In this document: positions 10,337-18,116 of the stretch, piece after piece
How the letters are laid out: each line of letters starts with the position of its first letter
How positions within the stretch are numbered: the first letter of the stretch is position 1
Source: Polyrhizophydium stewartii
Taxonomy: Eukaryota > Chytridiomycota > Chytridiomycetes > Rhizophydiales
Assembly (NCBI GenBank): GCA_027604665.1
Contig: JADGIZ010000197.1
Coordinates: 1-20,038 of the forward strand
Reading direction: 5' to 3'
Length of the DNA: 20,038 nt
Notes under the pieces: generated by a model
Database searches by the model: none
Told to the model about the DNA's origin: nothing
Seen by the model: the letters and a program-made list of their open reading frames with translations, nothing else
Translations under genes and position numbers: made by a program

Positions 10337-10939
10337 ATGTCCGCCGCCCCCGCAACCGCCCCCGTCCCGCACGAGCCCAAGACCGTCCACGAGGAGGTCC
10401 ACGCGCACTCGCATGTCGACCCGACACGCACGGTCTGCATCGCCATCGACGGCTCCAAGTCGAGCGATTATGCCCTGAGCTGGGCCGTCAAGCACGTCCT
10501 CAAGCCCGAGACAGACCAGGTTGTGCTGTTGAACGTTCGGCCGCTACCTCGCATGGCCATGTACGGCGCACCGTTCCTCGACTATTCAAGTGCGTGTCTG
10601 ACCAGATGGCGGCTCTCTGGTGCATCCACAAAGCTGACATTCGCATCCGCAGAAGCCTTTGTGGAAGTCGAGGAGGCCAACAAGAAGGCGTCGCACGAGC
10701 TCCTCCTCGAGTATGCAAAGAGGCTCGAGCCGTACAACATGCATGTGCGCGCGATCGCCCTTCGCGGCGATGCCCGCGAGGAGCTTCTCTTCAAGATCGA
10801 GGACGTCAAGGCCGACCTGGTCGTCATGGGCTCGCGCGGCCTCGGCGCAGTCTCGCGCACCTTTGTCGGCTCTGTCTCTGACTACCTGGTCCACAACCTC
10901 AAGGTTCCGGTCATTGTCACTCGCCTGCCCGAGGCTTGA
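10337..10939 (+). CDS. Universal stress protein, gene B1, 2 exons
   Basis: Exons are 10337-10589 and 10653-10939, giving 179 aa. The start at 10337 is chosen because the protein then aligns from its first residues with gene B2 through the shared PVPHEPKT-x-HEEVH segment. An in-frame ATG at 10232 would add 35 aa, but it lies inside the shared promoter element. The UspA fold is complete: TVCIAIDGSKSSDYA at beta-1, VVLLNVRP at beta-2, a long helix after the intron, AIALRGDAREELLFKIEDVKADLVVMGS, then GSRGLGAVSRTFVGS as the ATP-binding G-x2-G-x9-GS. USP proteins of this type bind ATP and are induced by stress; the substrate or partner is unknown. The 63-nt intron is a multiple of three without a stop, so a retained intron would insert 21 residues without shifting frame. 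Confidence 0.88.
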   Translation: MSAAPATAPVPHEPKTVHEEVHAHSHVDPTRTVCIAIDGSKSSDYALSWAVKHVLKPETDQVVLLNVRPLPRMAMYGAPFLDYSSACLTRWRLSGASTKLTFASAEAFVEVEEANKKASHELLLEYAKRLEPYNMHVRAIALRGDAREELLFKIEDVKADLVVMGSRGLGAVSRTFVGSVSDYLVHNLKVPVIVTRLPEA

Positions 10940-11258
10940 TTGTGCCTTGGGCACCTTGCTCGCCCGCCCCATGTATATTGCATTCCCAGCACTGCTGCCC
11001 AATGAAGCACCATCATCCCAAATGCCGTTGCAACTGCCCCTGTGTGCCATGCTTATCGTCGAGCAGTCGAGTCATGTTGCGCAACCGCCCCCCCCCGACC
11101 GTCCATTGCCACGGCATCAGATCGGCCCTTCCACGAAGCACATGCCGCTGATGCCGACCGATCTGACCTGGCGGCAGAGATTTAGTTGATGGCCACCTCG
11201 CCGATATAAAGCCGTAGGTGCCGGCCTCGGCCGCTGCACCCCAGCACATTCACAGCAC
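10940..11258 (+). promoter_or_regulatory. Intergenic region B1-A2, promoter of gene A2
   Basis: This 319-nt stretch holds no supported gene. It contains the B1 3' UTR, a C8 run near 11089, a partly palindromic spot at 11069-11082 related to the USP element on the opposite strand, and the A2 TATA box at 11205. Confidence 0.5.
11205..11210 (+). promoter_or_regulatory. TATA box of gene A2 (tataaa)
   Basis: A perfect TATAAA lies 49 nt upstream of the A2 ATG at 11259, a suitable distance for a TATA-driven promoter with a very short 5' UTR. The truncated copy A1 lacks this element. Confidence 0.6.
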
Positions 11259-11991
11259 ATGATCAAGCCCAAGATTCCCATTCATATCGACACGACCCGC
11301 CCAACGCTGCCCGGCGCCAGCGCGGCCTCGGTGCACGAGGACGTCGCCGCACATGCCCTCGCAGACTCGCCGGCCCAGCACTCGCGCACCGTCGCCATTG
11401 CCGTCGACGGCTCGGCGCACTCGGACTTCTCGATCGACTGGGCCGCCCGCAACCTGCTGCAGCCGTCCGACCGCGTCGTGCTGCTCAACGTGCGGCCGTT
11501 CGCGGACATGTCCATGTTTGGCGGCGCGCCGTTCCTCGAATATGGCCGTGCGTGTCGCCATTGCGCTGTCCCGGCTCGGCCCATCTCGGCTGGCTCGGCC
11601 GATGCCTGCTGACGTCGCCTCGGCCTCACTCCCCCTTCGGCTCCCGCCTCACACACACTCACTCCACGCACGCCCCTGTGCTCTTGCGCGCACGCCAGAG
11701 GCCGCGGCCGACCAGGACGCCTTCTTCAAGGCCGAGTCGCACAAGCTGCTCAAGCAAAAGGCCGCCGACCTGCACGCCCGCGGCTTCCACGTCTCGGCCA
11801 TCGCGCTGCGCGGCGACGCACGCGAGGAGCTCGTCTTCAAGGTCGCCGAGCTCGCGGCCGACGTGTTCGTCATCGGGTCGCACGGCCGCGGCGTCTTTGG
11901 CCGCGCGATGCTCGGATCCGTGTCCGACTTTGTGGTGCACCACGTCGCCTGCGCCGTCGTGGTCACCCGCATGCCGGCCGTGAAGGCGTGA
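11259..11991 (+). CDS. Universal stress protein, gene A2, 2 exons
   Basis: Exons are 11259-11547 and 11699-11991, giving 193 aa. The 151-nt intron starts gtgcgt, contains ctgac and ends gcacgccag, in phase 1. The start follows a good TATA box and gives the N-terminal leader MIKPKIPIHIDTTRP before the UspA domain. Key residues are the beta-1 VAIAVDGSAHSDFS, VVLLNVRPFADM, the AIALRGDAREELVFKVAELAAD helix and GSHGRGVFGRAMLGS as the ATP-binding G-x2-G-x9-GS. It is the intact parent-like version of copy A1 and lies between B1 and B2. Cytoplasmic nucleotide-binding stress protein is the family-level call; the specific role is unknown. Confidence 0.9.
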
Positions 11992-12000
11992 TGCCTGCGG
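11338..12000 (+). repeat. Long direct repeat, copy 2 (pairs with 9460-10121)
   Basis: This is the second member of the 98% identical direct repeat. It covers most of A2 exon 1, the whole intron, exon 2 and about nine bases beyond the stop. The centres are about 1.88 kb apart and enclose gene B1, so unequal crossing-over between the copies could delete or duplicate an A-B unit. Confidence 0.95.
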
Positions 12001-12515
12001 CCGCCGACGCAGATACATCCCATCCACAACATCAGCTCGCTGCCTGCCGAGCGGCATGGCCAGCGCGGCAGAGCGCTTGGCAGCCAAGCGCCAATGAACC
12101 AGGTTGGCTTCCGTGACGAGCGGAGCGGAGATGCGGCAGCGAGCACGGGCTGGTGCCGATGCCGCTGACGGCCGGCTGCACGAGGTGTGTGTCGGCAGGC
12201 GGCTACTGCGGCCACCGTCGGACGAGAGCCGATGGGGCAGCGTGCGTCTTTGGCGGCGAATGTCGGGCCGGTGCAAGCTGGGCGACAGCGCACTGGGGCT
12301 GGCCAACGCAACCAGCGTCGCCGTCGATGCTGCCGGATGTGGGAGACGGCAGCGGAACGGCGCACAGCGGCACGACAGGGGACGTGCGGCACCGCCCAAC
12401 CCGCTGGCTCGTCGCCCAGAGCCTGCTGCGGACCCGGCCTCGACCCGTTGGAACCCCTCGGGACCCCGGCCCGTCGGCCGCCAGCTCGCGTGACAGCAGC
12501 TCATCATCTCGGCGC
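12001..12515. other. GC-rich intergenic region without a supported gene
   Basis: These 515 nt between gene A2 and the B2 promoter contain several open frames on both strands, none with a recognisable protein, good splice structure or conserved motif. It probably holds the A2 3' end and upstream regulatory DNA for B2. Confidence 0.5.
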
Positions 12516-12519
12516 GGCG

Positions 12520-12538
12520 TGACGTGAAGGTGAATCAG
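12520..12538 (+). promoter_or_regulatory. Shared USP promoter element, distal copy of gene B2
   Basis: tgacgtgaaggtgaatcag forms the core of a 23-nt direct repeat (12516-12538 and 12582-12604, one mismatch, 66 nt apart). The left half is a near CRE (TGACGTGA) and the right half an AP-1/Gcn4-like TGAATCAG. A variant with the same internal spacing stands in front of B1. Confidence 0.55.
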
Positions 12539-12585
12539 CAGGCGTCCTCGATCCTGCTTGTCTTGCGGACGAAGTCGCTGTGGCG

Positions 12586-12604
12586 TGACGCGAAGGTGAA
12601 TCAG
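12586..12604 (+). promoter_or_regulatory. Shared USP promoter element, proximal copy of gene B2
   Basis: tgacgcgaaggtgaatcag differs from the distal copy by a single base. It ends 17 nt before the atttaaaagg TATA-like box of B2. Confidence 0.55.
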
Positions 12605-12620
12605 ACTTGTGTGTAAGTTC

Positions 12621-12630
12621 ATTTAAAAGG
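12621..12630 (+). promoter_or_regulatory. TATA-like box of gene B2 (atttaaaagg)
   Basis: An AT-rich atttaaaagg in otherwise GC-rich DNA lies 55 nt upstream of the B2 ATG. B1 has the comparable ttcaaaagg at 10258-10266, also just downstream of its shared element. Confidence 0.5.
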
Positions 12631-12685
12631 CTGCCGCCTCTCCGGCACGGAGCAACACAAGCTCACACCGACCACCGAAAGCAGC

Positions 12686-13319
12686 ATGACCAACGAGGCC
12701 GCCCCCGAGATCACTCCCGTCCCGCACGAGCCCAAAACCATCCACGAGGAGGTCCACATGCACGACCACTTCGAGCCCACACGCATCGTCTGCATCGCTG
12801 TCGACAGCTCCAAGAACAGTGAGTACGCTGTCAGCTGGGCCGTAAAGAACGTGCTCAAGGCCGAGACGGACCAGGTTGTGCTCTTGAACGTCCGGCCGTA
12901 CGTATACGTGCCGCTGTACGCCTCGCACTATCTCGCCGAGTACCCGAGTGAGTGAGCGCCAAACTGAAGGGCCGCATCACGATCCATCCACAAAGCTGAC
13001 CCTCTGAGCATCCGCAGCCTTCAACTCTTCGGATGCGTTTGCCCAGCTCGAGGAGGCCAACAAGCAGGCGTCGCACGAGTTGCTGATCCAAGTTGCCAAG
13101 ACGCTGCAGAACCACGGCATTCACACGCGCGCGATTGCCCTGCGCGGCGATGCCCGCGAGGAGCTTCTCTTCAAGATCGAAGACGTCAAGGCCGACCTGG
13201 TCATCATGGGCTCGCGCGGCCTCGGCGCTGTCAGGCGTGCCTTTATCGGCTCTGTCTCTGACTATCTCGTCCACAACACAAAGATCCCCACAATCGTCAC
13301 TCGCATGCCCGAGGTTTGA
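12686..13319 (+). CDS. Universal stress protein, gene B2, 2 exons
   Basis: Exons are 12686-12947 and 13018-13319, giving 187 aa, with a 70-nt gtgagt intron in phase 1. It aligns with B1 from the N-terminus (PVPHEPKTIHEEVH) through the end, and about two thirds of residues are identical by eye. The C-terminal half is nearly invariant (AIALRGDAREELLFKIEDVKADLV). The ATP motif GSRGLGAVRRAFIGS is intact. The segment just before and after the intron is the most divergent part. The 3' half of the intron resembles that of B1 (ccacaaagctgac, then atccgcag), supporting common descent. It is preceded by two copies of the shared promoter element and a TATA-like box, which suggests inducible expression. 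It converges on the CC2D1-like gene. Confidence 0.9.
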
Positions 13320-13337
13320 TTTTGCGCCGCCTTCTTG

Positions 13338-13363
13338 CACACACACACACACACACACACACA
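13338..13363 (+). repeat. (CA)13 microsatellite
   Basis: Thirteen uninterrupted CA units lie 18 nt after the B2 stop, in the presumed 3' UTR between the convergent B2 and CC2D1-like genes. Confidence 0.95.
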
Positions 13364-13474
13364 TGCAACATTTTTGAACAGAATCAATCCATTCATCTCT
13401 GCACATGATGTTATTGTTCTCGCTCTCGACAGTGGTGAATGTGGTGTGCGCTGTTGATCTGAGCGTGCATGTAG

Positions 13475-16381
13475 TCACTGTGCCTGTTCGACCTCTTCGA
13501 CCTCGGCGGTCATGAGCTTCATACGCATCAGCGCCTGCTTGGCCAGGTCTATGCGGCCAGCCCTTTTGAAGTCGAGTGCGGCTTTCTTGGTCTCGGCAAT
13601 CGAAGCCTTGACCTGACCAATGTAGTCTGGCGCAACAAGCAAGCGAAATCGCTGAGTCTCAGTCTTGCACATACAAAGAGCCACGCACAGCCAGGCTCGC
13701 GCACGCACCTTCCATGGAGAGCTTGCCGAGTTGCACAAGTGTCACGAGCATGTTCATGCGGATCTCGTATGCCGTGCGCCGGTCTGAGAGGTCGTCAGGC
13801 ACGGGCTTCTTGGCAGCCTGCAGCTGCGCAATCTGGCCGAGAATCTGCGAGTGCTCGCTCTCGAGCACTTGGTTCGATGCGATGCGGTCAGGACTGAGGC
13901 CAGACCCAGGCACCGAGTTCACAGGGCGAGTTAGCAAGTTGCGCTGGTCCAGTCCGGCTTCCCAGGACAGGTTACTCTCACTTGAGAAAGTCCAACTCGA
14001 GCGCCTCGATATCCACCGCGGACGTGTCTGGGGCGGGGTTTGGGGCGGGCTGCTGAGGAGGCTGTGGCCGGGCCTGCTGCAGCTTGGGCTTCTGAGCTGG
14101 AGCGGGCGAGGCAGAGGCAGGAGGAGCAGTCGCAGAGCGCCTCGCTGGGGTCGTGGTCGGCGATGTGGGCTCGGCCACTTCGGAGCGAGGAGAGACAGGC
14201 GCTAGCGCAGCAGAAGGTTCGACAGAAGGCGAGGCGCCAGGTGTGTCAAAATCGATTGTGAGCCAGCGCTCGGTCCTGGTAACCATATCCTGCTTGAGCA
14301 GCGGCTGGCGCAGGCGGATCTTGATCTCGAGCTTGGAGCCTGTTGGCTTCCGAGGGTTGTTTGGGTCGACAATCTGGCATGGATGAACGTCAGCCTTGGC
14401 AAATCCGCGTCTTCGCATTAAAGCAGCGCACATTCGCGTACATCGACAATCTCATGGATCTCGCACTTGGTCAGAAGCGGTTCGAGCTTAATCGTCGCCT
14501 TTCCCAAAAGCAGGCGGCGTGTCACGACGTATGAGAGCAAGCCAGGCTTGGAGTGGTAGATCTCAAAGACGGCCTTGCGGCGTTCGAGAAAGCGCTGGAA
14601 AGCGCGATTGCGCTCGATGCGCACCCGCTTGGTGAAGCCATACTCTGGGCTTGGCGTCCGGCGTACCATGGGAGTCTCGCCCTTGCCTTCGGGTCCAGTC
14701 GCCTCGCCAACCTGCGGCCATCCGGCATCAAAGGCCACGCAGCTCTCGATCTCACTGGGTTGCACCTCGCGGTGGCTAAGATCCATGGCGCGCACGATGG
14801 CGATCTCCATCTCCTCGAGCCCAACGTCCTGGTTGGTCTGGCTGATGGTGAACGCGAGAGACTCGTGCTTGAAAGTGAATGGCAACGTGCCCGACTGCGA
14901 CGACGCGGACGCAGACCGCAGCAGCTTGAGTGTGTCGATGTCGGACAGCATGCGCTTCTTGCGCTTGTGGAACTCGAGCGCCATGTCCTTTTGACCGGCG
15001 CGGAAGTACTGGGCCGCGACGGTGGTGCACAACTCGGCCTGACCGGCCAGCGTGTCGAGTAAGTGCTTGTAAACATCGCCAACGTTTCCCGTGACCGTGA
15101 CGCTGCGGACTAGCGTGGCAGACGGCGCTGCCGCGGGAGAAGGCACTGGTTGGGCCTTTCGCGGCGAGACAGGCTGAGCAGGCGCCTGCGTAGAGATTCG
15201 CTTCTGAGTGGTGGTGGCGGCGGCGGTGGCGGTGGCGGCTGCAGCGGCGGCTTGAGGCTGAGTGACCGCCGGCTGGGTCTCGGGCGGGACGTCGGGCAGC
15301 ACGAACCCAGGTGGCACGGATCCACCAATAGCGACCACATCAATGACTTCTTGCAACTTCTTGGAGGAAATCAGCATCTCTCTTGCGCGGGCCTTGTTGT
15401 CAGCTCGGTTGGCGGCGACCGCGGCTTTCTTGAACTCGATCTGACGCCGCTGCAGATCCGCGAGGCCGACGGCAGGCAGCGCCGCCGCGGCCATTTCGTC
15501 CGCCCGCGCCTGCATCTGCTTGACCGCCGCCAGGGACTCGAGTGCGCCGGCACGGTCGCCCGCCTGGCGCTTGTTCACGGCCTTGATCCGCTCGAGCTGA
15601 ATGTACTTTGCAAGCAGAGCGGCATCCCTGGTTTTGAGCCTCAGTTCGAGAGGCAGATCGTCGCTGTCGGACGCTGGGGCCTGCACGGCGTCGGGGGCGG
15701 CATCCGTCTGCGGCGACGCAGGCTGCTGCGCATCAGCGCGGTGTGCTTGGCGCGAGTGCAGCGACATTCCCGCCATGGCACCCGCCAGCTCCTCCAGATC
15801 GCCAGCAGCGCCGTCGGCACGCTCGCCGGCTCGGTCCAGCTTCGGCTGCTCATGGTCCGGATGCGCGGCCGAGTCGGCATGCTCGTGGCCGCCAATTCGC
15901 CCCAGCTCCGCCTGCCACAGCGTCAGCACACGGCTCTGCAGTATCGCAGCTCGCGGCAGGTTCTCACAAGAAGGTGCGGGTCGTTCATGTCCTGGTCGGT
16001 GAACTCGACATGCACATCCTCGTCAAAGCGCTCGGGCACATGCAGCTCGGCCGCGAGGACGTCAGGCTCGGCCGCTGCGGCCTTTGCGGCGACTGGAGCC
16101 GGCGCCCGGGCAGCGGCGGTGGCGGGCCGCGCGGCAGCCGGTTGGGCAACCCTGGCCTTGGGTGCCGGCGCGGGGCCAGAGAGCGCCGCAAGCTCGGCGA
16201 GGAGCGACGGGTCGTTGAGATCGTCGTCTGTGAAGCTTGGCTCCGGCAGGTCGAGGTCAAGGTCCGCACCGGGCGACAGATCGAGCCCGAGGCTGGCGCT
16301 TGAGCCGGCAAGCGAGCCGCCGACGGAGCCCGGCCGCGAGTGCGCAGGCGACTTCTTCTTGGACGAGCCAAATCCCCACAT
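13475..16381 (-). CDS. CC2D1/Lgd-family protein (DM14 repeats and C2 domain), 5 exons
   Basis: On the minus strand, exons are 16381-15968, 15911-14442, 14373-13982, 13893-13709 and 13626-13475. Phases fit and the product is 870 aa; Drosophila Lgd has about 816 and human CC2D1A 951. Residues 50-64 and 127-141 repeat an acidic FT-D-x-D-(L/M)-NDP-x-LLAEL motif. DM14-type helical hairpins lie at about 232-277, 290-347 and 417-472. The C2 domain (about 482-660) contains PSPEYGFTKRVRIERNRAFQRF, IYHSKPGLLSYV and IKLEPLLTKCEIHEI. The C-terminal coiled part ends QLGKLSMEDYIGQVKASI, then FKRAGRIDLAKQAL. In animals these proteins bind CHMP4/Shrub and regulate ESCRT-III on endosomes, which affects Notch trafficking. 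Endosomal sorting is the inferred role here. The exon 2-3 junction has two possible donors (gtacgc preferred, gtcgat six bases earlier). Confidence 0.9.
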
Positions 16382-16738
16382 GCGGCGAAGCGCTGGCGGG
16401 AGTGGATTGCCGGCAGGAACCGCGGCGATCCTCAGGATCCCAGATGAGCTCGGGCCGCTCGGGCGACGGCACCCTCGCGTGCAGCCTTAACAGCGGAATG
16501 TTTGTCGCAACCAAGTGTGCGTGAGCACGGCGGAATGCGACACGATGTGCTGTGTAGCGACTGGCATTCGCTGATCCCTGCGGGCGTGCGGCGGGCCGCA
16601 GATACAGGGCGGATGCTCACGGGCAAGGGCAGGGTGAGCTCCAGAGGCCATCGCGGCCCCACTTGCTTCCCCACGAGAAATCTGATACTCAGCATTGTGT
16701 GCGATCTCGCACGCGGCTCGCCGTGCTCGCGGCTGCAG
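16382..16738. promoter_or_regulatory. Divergent promoter region between the CC2D1-like gene and the two-pass membrane protein
   Basis: This 357-nt gap separates two start codons facing away from each other. No TATA box, repeat or conserved coding signal is seen. The frame of the membrane protein stays open back to about 16502, but that extension shows no conserved motif and is read as 5' UTR. Confidence 0.5.
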
Positions 16739-17871
16739 ATGGTTGTGGACATGGCCAAGTACGGGATTGGAGCGCTCTTTGTCCTTGTGATGATCATCTA
16801 CGCGGGCGTGCGCGCGCACAAGGTTGCCACTCAGGTGCAGTTCGCTCTCGTCCCGAGCGGGCCTGTGCGCACCTCCGCCCGGTTTCGCCGTGGAGTTAAC
16901 GCGCTGGTGTGATTGCAGATGCCGGCAACCTATGTCACAACCACGCCCCCAAACAAGCTGCCAATTGACTATCTCAACCAGCTCTTCCCCTCCAAGATCC
17001 CCGACGCAAGCTACGAGTTTCCGGCTTTCACAGTGTGTCCGGAGAGCGGCGGATCGGCCAAGTTTGTGTCGTGCTTTGTGACCTTGACACCCTCTGGCGC
17101 CAAGAAGACCTGCGATGCCAACGGCATGTACACCCGCGTCCTGCCCATCGACGACGACCAGGTCACCTGTCTCACCGTCAATGACGCTCCAGGCGTGCCC
17201 ATGGTTGCCAGCGATGCACGCGACGTGCTCACGCTCGTTGTGAGCATTTCAGGCGCGCCAAAAGGCAGCCCTGACGGCGCGCTTGTTACGGCGCACCATC
17301 ATCTGGGAGTCAATGTTGCGCCTGAGCGCTCGTTTGAGAACTTCTTTGGCGTAAGCGCAGGCACAATGAGCGAGGTTGTCGGCAAGTGAGTCTGCAGATG
17401 CTTGCAACACTATGTCGATCGGCCTGTGTGGCTCACAGTGATACTCGCCACACAGGAAAAAATTCGATATTGGCCAAGGCGGCGACATGACCTGGCAGTA
17501 CGATATTAAGGCGACCAACATGCGACTGGCGCTGGGCAATCAGACGCTTGCAGACATGAACCAGGCAATCATTGAGTTTCGTTACCCCAAGCTCGAGATC
17601 ACCTACGAGAAGGAATTTCTTCCTCTTGACATGGTGCGTCCCATCGCGGACAACCATGCTTCTGGCTGCATGCGCCGCCGGATCTGACGCACAATTTACA
17701 CCCCAGAACAACTGGCTCGGCGAAGTCGGAGGAGTCGCATGTCTGCTCTTTTTCCTCCTACGGCTCGTAGTTGTTATTCTCGAGGGTGTTTTGACGCAGC
17801 TGGATGCCTTCTCGATGATGGACAAGCGCCGCGGTTACAACGACGAGACGGAGGGCTTTGCCAATCTCTGA
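16739..17871 (+). CDS. Two-pass membrane protein of unknown family, 4 exons
   Basis: Exons are 16739-16834, 16919-17385, 17456-17633 and 17707-17871, giving 301 aa. Introns of 84, 70 and 73 nt have matching phases. An N-terminal hydrophobic helix (about residues 8-23, GIGALFVLVMIIYAGV) acts as a signal anchor. A soluble domain of about 225 residues follows, with Cys at 72, 84, 97 and 116. A second helix (about 253-273, within GGVACLLFFLLRLVVVILEG) precedes a short charged C-terminal tail. Short tails, two helices and a large loop match the topology of DEG/ENaC, ASIC and P2X channels. The loop begins with FPAFTVC, similar to the post-TM1 FPAVTIC motif of DEG/ENaC, but the protein is much shorter than those channels. 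I do not recognise it with certainty. Start choice: ATG 16739, with Met5 as an alternative. Confidence 0.75.
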
Positions 17872-17979
17872 GTGCCTACATGTCGCACTTGCAAGTCGAG
17901 TGCCTTTGCGTCGTTCCCCGCAATCAAATTGGCGCGACGCAGATTTCCATAACAGCAACCATGTCACCGGGAATCGCCA

Positions 17980-17985
17980 AATAAA
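17980..17985 (+). terminator. Candidate polyadenylation signal (aataaa) of the membrane protein gene
   Basis: An AATAAA lies about 109 nt after the stop at 17871, in the 245-nt convergent gap before the FYR-domain gene. The spacing is plausible and there is no other support. Confidence 0.4.
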
Positions 17986-18116
17986 TCATGTCTCAAACCA
18001 AGATCCGCATCGGCGGGGCACTTTAGTCATGCAGAAGCCTTCTGCGAAAAGACGCGAAAAGCGCACGAGTGATGAGCCCTCGTATGCCCCAATAAGACAA
18101 CTATGCGACCAGCAAG

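Noticed and set aside
9272..10939. A 555-codon open frame on the plus strand spanning two USP loci
   Set aside because: Its first two thirds are Arg/Pro-rich shadow sequence out of frame with USP A1. Only the last part is the true B1 frame. High GC content makes long spurious frames common here.
11649..12507. Overlapping minus-strand frames of about 250-280 codons behind gene A2
   Set aside because: They are antisense to A2 exon 2 and extend into intergenic DNA. They have no domain, conserved motif or splice logic.
13338..13363. CA run as part of a CRISPR or satellite array
   Set aside because: It is a simple dinucleotide microsatellite without spacers or longer units.
16502..16738. N-terminal extension of the two-pass membrane protein
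   Set aside because: The frame is open, but the sequence is Arg/Gly/Pro-rich without conserved features, and the signal-anchor helix just after ATG 16739 makes a good N-terminus.
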